Positions 35,517 through 46,390 are shown, numbered from the stretch's first letter. The stretch: DNA of 64,000 nt from Sphaerobacter thermophilus DSM 20745 (GCF_000024985.1 NC_013523.1:2294001-2358000); one strand, 5' to 3'. The notes: generated by a model not told the origin, from the letters alone. A program made the numbers and translations.

Positions 35517-35612
35517 TACGGCCCTCGCCCCCGGTCCCTCTCCCAAAATTGGGCGAGGGGCGTTCCCCCTCTCCCCTTGTGGGAGAGGGGGCTAGGGGGT
35601 GAGGGGTCTCCC
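35517..35612. repeat. Two family-C hairpins
   Basis: CCCTCTCCCAAAATTGGGCGAGGG (about 35536-35559) and CCCTCTCCCCTTGTGGGAGAGGG (about 35567-35590), each with the G-rich tail. It lies in the gap between the divergent S9 peptidase and addB. Confidence 0.7.
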
Positions 35613-35737
35613 AGCCCATCCAGCACTACAGTCTTATGTCGCGACACTGAGTGACGTTGACCTGATGCGTCGAAGTGACTAGGATCGAAGCAACCCGCTC
35701 CGGATGATCCGGTCTGCGCGGGAGGGGGACATCCCGA

Positions 35738-38700
35738 ATGCATCGACCGCGACTGATCCTGGGCAGCCTCGACGCAATCGAGGCGGCGCTAGGGGATGAA
35801 CTGCGCCGCTGGAAGGCCGTTGATCCGCTCGCCCCGCCGCTGCTGCTGGTCGGCGACGTGCTGATCGGCATCTACCTGCGTCGCCGCCTGGCCCGTCTGG
35901 CCGGTGGCCACGTCAACCTGCCGGTCATGACGCCGGGGCATCTCGCCCGGCTGCTCGGTGAGCCGGCCCTGCTCGCCGAGGGACGCACGCCGCTCCCGGC
36001 CGGCGGGCAGCACCTGCTGGCGGAAGAGATCGCGCTCGGAGCCGGGGGCTACTTCGCCCCGGTGCGGCAGGCACCCGGATTCGCCCAAGCACTCGATCGC
36101 CTCTTCCGGGAACTGCGCGAGGCTGGGGTCGACCCCGAGGGTTTTCGCGCGGCGGTATCACAGGCTGAGGTCAATCAGGAGAAGTGCACGGCGCTGGCCC
36201 ACCTCTACGCGCGCTACGCCGAGCGGCGCCGTGGCTTCTACGACGGGCTCGACACCTACGCCGCGGCCGACCCGTCGCGGCTCGACGCGCCCGCCGTGCT
36301 GGTCTACGGCATCTCGCAGCCGTCCGGGCTGCTGCGCCGCTTGCTGGAGCGGCTGATGGAGACCCTCCCGGTTACGGTCTTCCTGCCTCGCACCGTCCCC
36401 GAGGCCGACCGGGCACACCGCGAGATGATCGACTGGCTCACCAGCCTGGGGGCCGGCGAGGAGCCCGCGCCGGAGCCGGTGCCCGACCGGGAGCCGACGG
36501 CACTCGACCACCTCCGCGCGACGCTCTTCCACCCTGCCGGCGGGACTGAGCCGGACGGCACAGTGCGGCTCGTCTCGGCGCCCGACCCGGCGCGCGAGGT
36601 GCGGGAGGCGGCCCGCGCCTGCCTCGCCTGGGCGGCAGAAGGTATCCCCTTCCACGAGATGGCCGTGGTCTTCCGGCGCGACGAGCCATATCGGGCGCTG
36701 GTGGACGAGGTCTTCCGCGAGACAGGCATTCCCGTTTACCTGTACGGCGGGCGCCCGCTGGCTGAGCACCCCCAGGGCCGGCGCCTGCTGGCGCTGCTCG
36801 CCCTGGCCGGATCGCCCCTGCGCCGCGCCGCGGTCATGGAGTTCATCACTGAGACACACCTGCCGGACGCTACCGCCGAGCGCTATGGCCCGGTCGAGCC
36901 GGCCCTCTGGGACGCTCTCTCCCGCGAGGCCGGGATCGTCGAGGGGCGCGACCAGTGGATCTCCCGGCTCAGCCTGCTGCACCAGGCGAAGCGGCGCGCC
37001 GTCCTCGGTGAGGAGCAGGAAGACCCGGAGCGCATCGACGAACGGCTCCGAACGGAGTTGGAGGCGATCGAGCGCCTCTCGCAGTTCATCAAGGACTTCG
37101 CCGACCAACTCGAGGCGCGGCCCGAGCACGCCTCCTGGCAGGCACACCTCGACTACCTGCGTGACCTGGCCGTGACCTATGTCGATCGCGCCGAGCCGTT
37201 GCTCGACCTCCTGGCGCCGCTGGCACGGCTCGACGCCCTTGTGCCCCAGGTGAGCTTCGTCCGCTTCCAGCGCACCGTGCGCCGGGTGTTGGAGCGGGCC
37301 GATGCCGGCACGGTGCTTGGCCCCGACGAGGTGCCACCCAACGGGCACTTCGGCCGCGACGGGGTCGCGGTGCTGGACGTCTTCTCCCTGCGTTTCCTGC
37401 GGCTCCGCGCCGTGGCGGTACTTGGACTGGCTGAACGCTCCTTCCCGGCCCCGCCGCGGCAGGATGCCCTGCTGCTCGATCGCGAGCGCGTCCGGCTCAG
37501 CGCGGCGGGTCGGTGGGAGATCCCGCTCCGCGCCGCCGGGGCGGACCCGGAGCCGCTGCTGTTCGCGCTGGCTGTCGCCGCGGCCGGAGAGCGCCTGCTG
37601 CTGAGCTACCCGCGCTCGGGCGGCGACGGGCGGACGATCCTCCCTTCCCACTTCTTCCGCGCAGCGGCCGAGGCACTGACCGGCCGCCGGGTTGGTGTCG
37701 AGGACATCGACAGCCTCTCACGAGAGCTGTTCACCCGCGTGCCGACAAACCGCTTCGGTGCCGCCACGCCCGAGGAAGCGTTGACCGCCGGAGAGTACGA
37801 CCGCACGCTGCTGGCGCTCTTGCCCCAGGAGGGAGCGGAGTGCCTGGCGCGGCTTCACCCGCCCTTCGCCCGGGCGCGTGCCGCCTGGGAGGCGCGCTGG
37901 CGCGGACGCGAACTCACCACCTACGACGGGGTACTGGGGGAAGCCGCAGCCGCGGCAGTGGCGCGGCGGGCCGGACTGCGCCGGGCGATCTCGCCCAGCC
38001 GTCTGGAGACCTACGCCACCTGCCCCTTCCGCTTCTTCCTCTCCTACCTGCTGCGGCTGGAGCCGGTCGAGGAGCCAGATCTGCTGGAGCGGATCGAGTC
38101 GCTCGAGCGCGGCGCGCTCGTCCACGACGTGCTCCAGCGGTTCCTGACCGAGTGTGGCGCGAACGATCCGCCCTCACGGGTCCGCCGGGAAGCCCACCTG
38201 GCCCGGCTGCGCGCCATCGCCGAGGAGGAGTGCGCCGACCGCGAGCAGCGCGGGCTGGTCGGCTACCCGCTCCTCTGGCAGGTGGACCGTCGGGCAATCC
38301 TGGAGGATCTCATCACCTGGTACGACCGGGAGGTGGCCGAGCGCGACGACGCCCTGCGCCCCGGCGCCTTCGAGCTGCGCTTCGGCCCCAAGTGGACCCA
38401 CGACCGGGAGGACAGCCCGCTCTCGACCGACGATCCTGTGCCGCTCCAGGCCGACGGGCTGACGCTTCGCTTCCAGGGACGGATCGACCGGATCGACTGG
38501 TCGCCCGATCGCAGCGCCTTCCGCGTGGTGGACTACAAGACCGGGAAGTGCCCCGGTCACCACAAGGACGACCGCCTGGCCGGCGGGCGCGCGCTGCAGT
38601 TGCCGATCTACCTGCTGGCCGCGTCGCACGTCCTCGGTATCCCCTGGGAGCGGGGCGAAGCCGAGTACTTCTACGTCACCCGCCGCGGCGAGTTCAAACG

Positions 38701-38938
38701 GGTGCGCTTCAGCGGCGCGACGCTGCGCGACCGCTGGGAGGAGTTCACCGCGCTGGTGCAGGGGCTCGCCGAGGGCATCGCCGCCGGCCGGTTCCACCCG
38801 GTGCCCGGCCCGAGCCGAGAGCACTGCACGTACTGCGACTACAGCACGGTCTGCGACATCCGCATCGCCCGCCTGGCGGAGCGCAAAGCGGCCGACCCGC
38901 GCGCCGCCGACTTCGCCCGGCTGGGGGAGGTGATGTAG
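35738..38938 (+). CDS. addB: AddB-like helicase/exonuclease subunit with Fe-S nuclease
   Basis: A 1066-residue AddB-type subunit of the AddAB double-strand break resection complex. The N-terminal two thirds is a UvrD-like fold without clear helicase activity motifs, as in AddB. The C-terminal PD-(D/E)xK nuclease begins ISPSRLETYATCPFRFFLSYLLRL, contains FRVVDYKTGK, and ends with CTYCDYSTVC. The Cys of CPFRFF plus the last three cysteines make the usual Fe-S pin. ATG at 35738 has GGAGGGGG upstream. AddA follows after one base. Confidence 0.88.
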   Translation: MHRPRLILGSLDAIEAALGDELRRWKAVDPLAPPLLLVGDVLIGIYLRRRLARLAGGHVNLPVMTPGHLARLLGEPALLAEGRTPLPAGGQHLLAEEIALGAGGYFAPVRQAPGFAQALDRLFRELREAGVDPEGFRAAVSQAEVNQEKCTALAHLYARYAERRRGFYDGLDTYAAADPSRLDAPAVLVYGISQPSGLLRRLLERLMETLPVTVFLPRTVPEADRAHREMIDWLTSLGAGEEPAPEPVPDREPTALDHLRATLFHPAGGTEPDGTVRLVSAPDPAREVREAARACLAWAAEGIPFHEMAVVFRRDEPYRALVDEVFRETGIPVYLYGGRPLAEHPQGRRLLALLALAGSPLRRAAVMEFITETHLPDATAERYGPVEPALWDALSREAGIVEGRDQWISRLSLLHQAKRRAVLGEEQEDPERIDERLRTELEAIERLSQFIKDFADQLEARPEHASWQAHLDYLRDLAVTYVDRAEPLLDLLAPLARLDALVPQVSFVRFQRTVRRVLERADAGTVLGPDEVPPNGHFGRDGVAVLDVFSLRFLRLRAVAVLGLAERSFPAPPRQDALLLDRERVRLSAAGRWEIPLRAAGADPEPLLFALAVAAAGERLLLSYPRSGGDGRTILPSHFFRAAAEALTGRRVGVEDIDSLSRELFTRVPTNRFGAATPEEALTAGEYDRTLLALLPQEGAECLARLHPPFARARAAWEARWRGRELTTYDGVLGEAAAAAVARRAGLRRAISPSRLETYATCPFRFFLSYLLRLEPVEEPDLLERIESLERGALVHDVLQRFLTECGANDPPSRVRREAHLARLRAIAEEECADREQRGLVGYPLLWQVDRRAILEDLITWYDREVAERDDALRPGAFELRFGPKWTHDREDSPLSTDDPVPLQADGLTLRFQGRIDRIDWSPDRSAFRVVDYKTGKCPGHHKDDRLAGGRALQLPIYLLAASHVLGIPWERGEAEYFYVTRRGEFKRVRFSGATLRDRWEEFTALVQGLAEGIAAGRFHPVPGPSREHCTYCDYSTVCDIRIARLAERKAADPRAADFARLGEVM

Positions 38939-38939
38939 C

Positions 38940-41900
38940 GTGGACTACCGGCCGATTGACCAGGCAACCCGCGAGGCGATCCGCACCGCGCTCGACCGCA
39001 ACTTCTTCGTCGAGGCCGGTGCCGGGACCGGCAAGACGACCGTCCTGGTCGACCGCATTGTCGCCATCCTCCGCAACGGCCACGCGACGGTGGACGAGCT
39101 GGTGGTCATCACCTTCACCCGGCTGGCCGCGGCGGAACTGGCGACACGGGTCCGCGAGCGACTGGAGGAGACACGCGATACCACCGAGTCCGAGGAGGAG
39201 CGCGCCCGGCTGGAAGAGGCACTCTACGCGCTCCCCCGCGCCCGGATCGAGACGATCCACGCCTTCGCCGCCGGGCTCCTGCGGGAGCGGCCGGTCGAGG
39301 CGGGGCTCGACCCCGGCTTCGAAGAGATGGACGACCTGAGCGCCTCGCTGGCGTTCGACGAGGCGTACCAGGACTGGCTCGCCACGCTCCTGAACCCCGA
39401 GGACGGCGAGCGCCCCGAGGCGGTCTGGCGCGCGCTCAACCGGGGACTGGATCTGCGGCATCTGCGCGAGGTCGTGGAGCAGGTGCACCACCACCGGAGC
39501 CTGCTGCCACTCGTCCATGACGACGTGCCGGCACCCGACATCCACGGGTTCCTGGCGCGGTTCGAGCAGGACGTGGACGAGCTGGAGGAGATCCTCGCCC
39601 GCTGCCGCAACCCCGCCGATCACGGTGCGCAGCAGATCCGCATGCTTATGGCCCAGCGCGATGACCTCCGCGCGGTGCGCAACGACCGCGACGCCCTGGA
39701 GCGCGCGATCCTGCACCTGCCCAAGATCAGCCAGAAGGGAGCGCGGACGAGCTGGGTCGATCCGGCGGACTGCGACCGGCAGAAGGAGATCTGCCGGGAA
39801 CTGAATGAGGCGGTCGAAGAGGTCAAGCGCGCGCTGCGCGCCGAGGCGATCGCCGGGCTGCTGCCGCTGGCCGAGGACTTCGTGCGGGGCTACACCGAGC
39901 AGCGCCGCCGCACCGGCCGGGCCGAGTTCGAAGACCTGCTCATCTGGGCGCGCGACCTGCTGCGCGACCGGCCGGAGGTCCGCCGCTACTTCCGCGAACG
40001 CTTCCGCTGCATCCTGGTCGACGAGTTCCAGGACACCGACCCGCTCCAGGTCGAGATCCTGCTCTACCTCTGCGGCGAAGAACCGGACGGGGTCGCCGCG
40101 CGCGACTGGCGCGAGCTGCGCCCGGCGCCGGGACGGCTCTTCCTCGTCGGCGACCCGAAGCAGTCGATCTACCGCTTCCGCCGCGCCGACATCAGCATCT
40201 ACGAGTGGGTCAAGCGGCATGTCCTGCCGGGTGATCTCTGCACCATCACCCAGAACTTCCGCTCGCTCGGCGGCGTCATCGACTGGGTGAACGGTTGCTT
40301 CCAGCACATCATCGCCCCGCATGACGGCGTCCAGGCCGGGTACGTCCCGCTCGATCCGTGGCCGCAGGCCCGGCTCGACCTGCCCCGCGCTCCGGTCGTG
40401 GTCGTCCACCACGAGATGGACGGCTCGGCCGACGACGTGCGCCGGTACGAGGCGACCACGCTGGCGGCACTGCTGCGGCAGGCGGTGGATGTCGAGGGCT
40501 GGCCGGTGCGCGACCCGGAGACGGGCGAGATCCGCCCCGCCCGCTGGCGTGACGTCGCCATTCTCATCCCCAGCCGGACCGGCATCGAGATCTACGAGGA
40601 GGCGCTGGCCGAGGCGGGCATCCCCTACCGCCATGAGGGCGGTCGCAGCTTCTTCCAACGGCAGGAAGTGCGGGAGCTCATCAACTGCCTGCGCGCTATC
40701 GACGATCCGGGCGACCGGCTGTCGATGGTCGCGGCGCTGCGCTCCGGCGCCTTCGGCTGCTCCGATGAGGAGATCTTTCTGGCCGCCGAAGCCATGGGCA
40801 CCGACTTTGACTACCGCCGCGAGCCGCCGCCCGAGCATGCCGCCGTGGCCGACGGGATGCACACCCTCCGCGAGCTCCACACGCTGCGGCACCGCCTGCC
40901 GCTGCCGGAGCTGGTGCGCCGCGTGATCGACGAGACCCGGCTGATCGAGTACGCCTTGACGTTGCCGCAGGGAGACCAGGCCGCTGCCAACCTGCTCAAG
41001 GTCGTCGATCAGGCTCGCGCCTTCGCCGCCGCGCGCGGCGGGGGACTCCGCGCCTTCGTCCGCTGGCTCGACACGGCCACCAGCAGGAGCACCGAGGAGG
41101 AGGACGCCGACGTAGCCGAGGCGGGGGACGACGTAGTGCGCCTGCTCACCATCCACGCCGCCAAGGGGCTGGAGTTCCCCATCGTGGCGCTCGCCAACCT
41201 CCAGGGCCGCGACGCCAGGACCAGGAACGTCATCCCCGACCATGCCGTTCGCCGGTTGCACCTGCGGGTCGGCAGTCAGGACCAGGGCTACTTCGAGACG
41301 CCGGGGTACGCCGCGGCGGCAGAGATCGAGAAACAGCACGACGCAGCCGAGCAGGACCGGCTCCTCTACGTGGCCGCCACCCGTGCCCGCGATCACCTGA
41401 TCCTCCCGGTGATCATCTGGAAGGGTTCCAGGGAGAAGGAGCGCAAGCCGAAGGGGATGCTCGCCCGCCTGGCTCCCCACCTGCCCGTGCCGACGCCCGA
41501 CCACTCGCCCAACGGCGCGGACATCGACGGCTGCCACGTCCTCCTCGCCGCGCACCTCCCGGTTGGTGACAACGGTTTACGGGAGTCGCCGCCCGCCACC
41601 AACGTGGATGTCGACGACGTCCTGGCCGTCCGTGAGCGGTGGCTCATGGAGCGCGCCGCGCTGCTGAAGCAGGCCGGGGCCGGCCTCCAGGTCACGACTG
41701 CCAGCAGCGTCGAGGCGTGGGACCAGGAACCGGCGGACGACGCCGAGGCGACGCCGGGTGCGCTGCCGCGTGATGCCGCGCTCGCCGTCGGCACTGCCCT
41801 CCACGCCACGATGGAGGCGCTGGACCTGAGTGACGACGGCGAGGTCGAGTCGATGGCCCGCGCTAAGGCCGCCGAGGCGGGTGTGCCCGGCCACGCGGAC

Positions 41901-42317
41901 GAGGTCGCCGCCCTCGCCCGCGCCTGCCTTGCCTCCGGCGTGGTTCAGCGTGCCCGCGCGGCTGAGCGCGCCGCGCGCGAGGCGGCCTTCACCCTCCCCG
42001 TGGGCGACGGATTCGTCGAGGGCCGGGTCGACCTCCTCTTCCGCGAGCCCGACGGCCTCGTCATCGCCGACTACAAGACCGACCGGGTAACGCCGGAGCA
42101 GGTCGACGCGCGCCTCGCGGTCTACCGCAACCAGGCGGCGGTCTACGCCTTCGCCGTGGCCGAAGTCACCGGACTACCGGTGAAAGAGGTCGTCTTCGTC
42201 TTCGCTCGCGCCGGGGTCGAGCGCGCCATCCCGGTTGACGACGGCCTCCTCGCCCTCGGCCGGCACCTGGCGACCGCCAGCGCGACCCTGACCGACGCAG
42301 CCGTCGCGGCGGGGTGA
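38940..42317 (+). CDS. addA: AddA UvrD-like helicase-nuclease
   Basis: A 1125-residue SF1 helicase with C-terminal nuclease. Walker A is GAGTGKTT (27-34), motif II VDEFQDTDPLQ, motif III GDPKQSIYRFRRAD, motif V HAAKGLEFPIV and motif VI YVAATRARDHL. The C-terminal nuclease shows VIADYKTD. Motor and nuclease in one chain plus AddB next door mark AddAB rather than RecBCD. GTG at 38940 is preceded by GGGGGAGG within the end of addB, so the two are translated together. Chi recognition cannot be predicted. Confidence 0.92.
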   Translation: MDYRPIDQATREAIRTALDRNFFVEAGAGTGKTTVLVDRIVAILRNGHATVDELVVITFTRLAAAELATRVRERLEETRDTTESEEERARLEEALYALPRARIETIHAFAAGLLRERPVEAGLDPGFEEMDDLSASLAFDEAYQDWLATLLNPEDGERPEAVWRALNRGLDLRHLREVVEQVHHHRSLLPLVHDDVPAPDIHGFLARFEQDVDELEEILARCRNPADHGAQQIRMLMAQRDDLRAVRNDRDALERAILHLPKISQKGARTSWVDPADCDRQKEICRELNEAVEEVKRALRAEAIAGLLPLAEDFVRGYTEQRRRTGRAEFEDLLIWARDLLRDRPEVRRYFRERFRCILVDEFQDTDPLQVEILLYLCGEEPDGVAARDWRELRPAPGRLFLVGDPKQSIYRFRRADISIYEWVKRHVLPGDLCTITQNFRSLGGVIDWVNGCFQHIIAPHDGVQAGYVPLDPWPQARLDLPRAPVVVVHHEMDGSADDVRRYEATTLAALLRQAVDVEGWPVRDPETGEIRPARWRDVAILIPSRTGIEIYEEALAEAGIPYRHEGGRSFFQRQEVRELINCLRAIDDPGDRLSMVAALRSGAFGCSDEEIFLAAEAMGTDFDYRREPPPEHAAVADGMHTLRELHTLRHRLPLPELVRRVIDETRLIEYALTLPQGDQAAANLLKVVDQARAFAAARGGGLRAFVRWLDTATSRSTEEEDADVAEAGDDVVRLLTIHAAKGLEFPIVALANLQGRDARTRNVIPDHAVRRLHLRVGSQDQGYFETPGYAAAAEIEKQHDAAEQDRLLYVAATRARDHLILPVIIWKGSREKERKPKGMLARLAPHLPVPTPDHSPNGADIDGCHVLLAAHLPVGDNGLRESPPATNVDVDDVLAVRERWLMERAALLKQAGAGLQVTTASSVEAWDQEPADDAEATPGALPRDAALAVGTALHATMEALDLSDDGEVESMARAKAAEAGVPGHADEVAALARACLASGVVQRARAAERAAREAAFTLPVGDGFVEGRVDLLFREPDGLVIADYKTDRVTPEQVDARLAVYRNQAAVYAFAVAEVTGLPVKEVVFVFARAGVERAIPVDDGLLALGRHLATASATLTDAAVAAG

Positions 42318-42450
42318 GAGCGGCGCGCGGTTTGTTCCCACACGATCATGATGTGAGCCGGGTAGCGGCGCCGCGTTGCCCGGTGACGGCGTGGTGGCTC
42401 ATACTTGGCACCGGGGCGCGTCGTCTGATGCCTCGGGAGGGAGAACGGAT

Positions 42451-43944
42451 ATGACCGGGACGCGGGTTCGGGTGCGCTTCGCGCCCAGCCCCACGGGCGA
42501 CCTCCACGTCGGTGGAGCTCGTTCCGCACTCTTCACCTGGCTCTTTGCCCGTCACCACGGCGGCGACTTCATCCTCCGCATTGAGGACACCGACCGCCGC
42601 CGCTACGTCGAGGGCAGCGTCGAGGGGATCGTCGAGTCGCTCAAATGGCTCGGGCTCGAATGGGACGAGGGGCCGATCTTCCAGAGCCAGCGACTGGAGA
42701 TCTACCGCGAGCACGCCGAACGTCTCGTCGCGCAGGGCGACGCCTACCCGTGCTACTGCACCCCGGAGCGGCTGGAACAGGTGCGCGCCGAGCAGCGCGC
42801 GCGGGGCGAGCCGCCCGGCTACGACCGGCGCTGCCGCAACCTGACGCCCGACGAACGCGCGGAGTTCGAGGCCCAGGGGATCACCCCGGCCATCCGCTTC
42901 AAGATGCCCGAGGCGGGCACGACCGTTGTGCCGGACCTCTTGCGCGGCAACATCACCTTCGAGAACCGCCTGTTGGAAGACGCGGTGATCCTGAAGTCGG
43001 ACGGCTTCCCGACCTACCACCTGGCGGCGATGGTCGACGACCACCTGATGGGCATCACCCACGTCACCCGCGGCGAGGAGTGGCTCCCCTCGGCGCCGCT
43101 GCACGTCCGCATCATCCAGGCATTCGGCTGGGATCTGCCCACCTTCGTCCACCTGCCTGTCATCCTGCGCCCCGACGGCAAGGGGAAGCTCTCCAAGCGA
43201 GACGGCGCCGTCGGCGTCCTCGAGTACCAGCGGGCCGGCTACCTGCCCGAGGCGGTCGTCAACTACCTGGCGCTGCTCGGCTGGTCGTACGGCGACCAGG
43301 AGATCTTCACCCGCGAGGAGTTGATTCAGCTCTTCGATCTGAAGGAGATCAACCCCAGCCCGGCGCGCTTCAGCTTCGACAAGCTCGCCTGGATGAACCA
43401 GTACTACATCAACCACATCATCTCGCTGGAGGATCTGACCGTCCGCTGCATCCCTTACCTGCGGGAGGCCGGGCTGGTCCCGGCTGCGGCCGAAGACCCG
43501 ACCACACCCGAGCACGCTTACGTGCGCTCGGTTGTCGCCCTGCTGAAGGATCGCCTCAAGACGCTGGCCGAAGTGGTCGAGTTGACCAGCTTCTTCTTCA
43601 CCGAGGGGACCGAGGAGTACCCGGCGGACTTGCTCGTGCCGCGCAAGACCGAGCCTGCGAGCGTGCTGGAGGGACTCGATCGCACGCGGGAGATCCTGGC
43701 CGACGCCGACTTCGAGGACGAAGCCGGGATGGAGGCAGCCCTCCGCGCCCTGGCGGATGAGATCGGGCTCAAGGCAGGCCAGCTCTTCATGCCGATCCGC
43801 GTCGCCGCGACCGGGCGAACCGTCTCCCCCGGGCTATTCGAAACGCTGCGGGTGCTGGGCAAGGAACGGACCCTGGCTCGGCTCGACGTGGCCCGCGACA
43901 AGCTCCGCGCCTACGTCACCGAGCAATCCTCCGCCGCCAGTTAG
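42451..43944 (+). CDS. gltX: Glutamyl-tRNA synthetase
   Basis: A 497-residue class I synthetase. The HIGH-type motif appears in RFAPSPTGDLHVGGARSALF and the KMSKS-type motif as GKLSKRDGAVG. RIEDTDRRRYVEGS near residue 38 and the CYCTPERLEQVRAEQ segment are typical. The C-terminal all-helical anticodon-binding domain begins about residue 330. ATG at 42451 follows GGAGGGAG. Whether it is discriminating or also charges tRNA-Gln was not judged. A strong hairpin follows the stop. Confidence 0.96.
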   Translation: MTGTRVRVRFAPSPTGDLHVGGARSALFTWLFARHHGGDFILRIEDTDRRRYVEGSVEGIVESLKWLGLEWDEGPIFQSQRLEIYREHAERLVAQGDAYPCYCTPERLEQVRAEQRARGEPPGYDRRCRNLTPDERAEFEAQGITPAIRFKMPEAGTTVVPDLLRGNITFENRLLEDAVILKSDGFPTYHLAAMVDDHLMGITHVTRGEEWLPSAPLHVRIIQAFGWDLPTFVHLPVILRPDGKGKLSKRDGAVGVLEYQRAGYLPEAVVNYLALLGWSYGDQEIFTREELIQLFDLKEINPSPARFSFDKLAWMNQYYINHIISLEDLTVRCIPYLREAGLVPAAAEDPTTPEHAYVRSVVALLKDRLKTLAEVVELTSFFFTEGTEEYPADLLVPRKTEPASVLEGLDRTREILADADFEDEAGMEAALRALADEIGLKAGQLFMPIRVAATGRTVSPGLFETLRVLGKERTLARLDVARDKLRAYVTEQSSAAS

Positions 43945-43976
43945 CGTCCGTCGCCCGACTGAATACGAGCGATGAG

Positions 43977-43997
43977 CGGGCGCCCGTGGGGCGCCCG
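43977..43997. terminator. Bidirectional hairpin between gltX and the convergent gene
   Basis: A perfect 9-bp stem CGGGCGCCC / GGGCGCCCG with a GTG loop. It sits between the stops of gltX (43944) and the convergent gene ending at 44006. No T run, so a strong pause or Rho-assisted stop is likely. Confidence 0.6.
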
Positions 43998-44005
43998 TAC
44001 CGCTC

Positions 44006-44518
44006 CTAGAGCTCGTCCTCATCCTCGTCCAGGTCGTCCTCGTCGTCCCATTCCTCGTCCCACTCATCCATGTCCGGGTACTGCGGCGGCGCCTCCCCGT
44101 GCTTGGCGACGACCCGGGGATAATCGGCGTCGGGGTCCACGGCGTCGCTCGTCCGCTGGAGCTGGACACCGAAGTGCCACTCGTCGCCGAAGTCGTAGAT
44201 GTAGAGGAACTCCTTCGTGCCCGATGGGCCCGGCAGCGGCAACTCGCGAATGACGACCTCGTCGACCTCCGGGTCGTCAATGTTGTAGGACCCCTCCTGA
44301 TCCCATGCCTTACCGGTCAGGTAGAAGGCCCACATGTGGTCCAGATCGAAGTCGAACGCGAGCGGGATGGCATCCCCCAGCTCGGCGACCACCTGGTTGG
44401 CCGCGATTTCGATGTCGCGCCAGATCTCCTGCGGGTTCGGTGGCGCGTAGCCGCCGCCGAGCATGCGGACGCGGAAGGTATAGATCGGCGCCTCGTAGGG
44501 AGCGGGTGTCGTCGACAT
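44006..44518 (-). CDS. Plasmid pRiA4b ORF-3-like protein
   Basis: A 170-residue protein of the pRiA4b ORF-3 family, function unknown. Family signs are IYTFRVRMLGG...IWRDIEIAANQVVAELGDAI, AFDFDLDHMWAFYLTG and the core FLYIYDFGDEWHFGVQL. The last 25 residues are almost entirely Asp/Glu/Trp, an unusually acidic tail. ATG at 44518 follows GGAGGGAG. The family is common on plasmids and in variable regions. Confidence 0.82.
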   Translation of the reverse strand: MSTTPAPYEAPIYTFRVRMLGGGYAPPNPQEIWRDIEIAANQVVAELGDAIPLAFDFDLDHMWAFYLTGKAWDQEGSYNIDDPEVDEVVIRELPLPGPSGTKEFLYIYDFGDEWHFGVQLQRTSDAVDPDADYPRVVAKHGEAPPQYPDMDEWDEEWDDEDDLDEDEDEL

Positions 44519-44717
44519 CGGAGTCTCCCTCCGCTGATTGGGCCGGTGCCGAGCTGCCACCCGGGGGCCGGCGTGCCCGCGACTCCGGGCGCTCCGACCA
44601 TGCACCGGACCCATGGAACGCGCGCATGGGCAAGACCAGAGCACTCATTCCCACTGCATGAAGAACGCCAACACTGCGCCGTGGCGGGCGATGAATCCTC
44701 ATCTCCCCCCAGCCGGC

Positions 44718-44789
44718 GATGGAAAGCATCCTTGACATCGGGCCGCACCGTCGCTATCCTGAAGATGGAAAGCGAACTTTACATCGGGG
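44718..44789 (+). promoter_or_regulatory. Sigma-70-type promoter with two direct-repeat operators for the XRE gene
   Basis: TTGACA (44732-44737) and TATCCT (44755-44760) are 17 bp apart. Two imperfect 25-bp direct repeats, GATGGAAAGC-N4-TTGACATCGGG (44718-44742) and GATGGAAAGC-N4-TTTACATCGGG (44764-44788), start 46 bp apart. The first covers the -35 box and the second the transcribed leader just before the start. This is the arrangement of an autorepressed HTH gene. Confidence 0.65.
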
Positions 44790-44792
44790 AGG

Positions 44793-45005
44793 ATGGTGGT
44801 GCGGAACCGAGTACGCGAGGCGCGGCAGAAGCAAGGCTGGACCCAGGACGACCTCGGGCGGCGCGTCGGCGTTTCACGGCAGACGATCAACGCGATCGAG
44901 AACGGCCGCTATGACCCGTCGCTGCCACTGGCGTTCAAGCTCGCCCGCGTGTTTGAGACCACCATCGAAGATCTGTTCTTTCCGGAGGAAACGCCCGTGA
45001 CATGA
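44793..45005 (+). CDS. XRE-family helix-turn-helix regulator
   Basis: A 70-residue stand-alone Cro/C1-type HTH protein. The HTH spans WTQDDLGRRVGVSRQTINAIENG (about 16-38), followed by the FKLARVFETTIEDLFFPEE tail typical of the small YozG/YgzD-like regulators. ATG at 44793 directly follows GGGGAGG. Translation may really begin at GTG 44799, which is better spaced. It stands before a DUF2178-like membrane protein and an ABC exporter, a frequent set in which the HTH controls the membrane genes. Confidence 0.9.
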   Translation: MVVRNRVREARQKQGWTQDDLGRRVGVSRQTINAIENGRYDPSLPLAFKLARVFETTIEDLFFPEETPVT

Positions 45006-45020
45006 GAGGAGCGGAACGAA

Positions 45021-45413
45021 GTGGCAGCGGTACGGAACCAGGTTGCGAGCTTCCTGGCACTGGCCGCCGTCGCGGTCGTGCAGTACCTGATCGTGCGGAG
45101 CCACGGCGTCACGGATAGTTGGTTCTACCTGTTCGCGGCAGTGCTGTTCGGCGTCATGGCCGTGGCCTCGGTCCTCCAGGTCATGCTGCGCGGTGAGGAC
45201 ACGATCGTCCGGGCGATGGACGAACGCGCGGCCTGGCTGCAGGCCAAGGCGATGCGGTACGCCTACAGCGCAGCCATCCTCGCAACCTACTTCGTCGCCT
45301 TCCAGCAGGCCCTCGCAACGGGGGAGGTCTACAACCCGGTCACTTACCTGTTCGCCTTCATGGGCGCCACCTGGAGTGTGGCCTGGCTCGCCGTCCAGTG
45401 GCGCTATCGCTGA
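45021..45413 (+). CDS. DUF2178-like small membrane protein
   Basis: A 130-residue protein with four hydrophobic segments (about 8-26, 32-55, 80-100, 105-128). A cytosolic loop between segments two and three, VRAMDERAAWLQAKAMRYAY, is the DERxxxIxxKA-type mark of DUF2178 proteins. Those are typically paired with a small XRE regulator, as here with 15 bp between. The start is GTG 45021 with GAGAGGAG upstream. Role unknown. Confidence 0.75.
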   Translation: MAAVRNQVASFLALAAVAVVQYLIVRSHGVTDSWFYLFAAVLFGVMAVASVLQVMLRGEDTIVRAMDERAAWLQAKAMRYAYSAAILATYFVAFQQALATGEVYNPVTYLFAFMGATWSVAWLAVQWRYR

Positions 45414-45519
45414 GTCCGACCCGTCGCTGAGACGCGCGTGGCATGATGTCAGGGGCTGCACCACCGAGAAGCTCCGGTGAGCTGCGCCCGGAGACCTGCT
45501 GAGGAGGAAAGGAGTCTGG

Positions 45520-46377
<858 letters not shown>

Positions 46378-46390
46378 GGAGGAGCGGAGC

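Noticed and set aside
38745-41555. A 936-residue open frame on the minus strand opposite addB/addA
   Set aside because: It mirrors the codon pattern of the two well-recognised plus-strand genes, has no recognisable domain, and is a normal by-product of high G+C.
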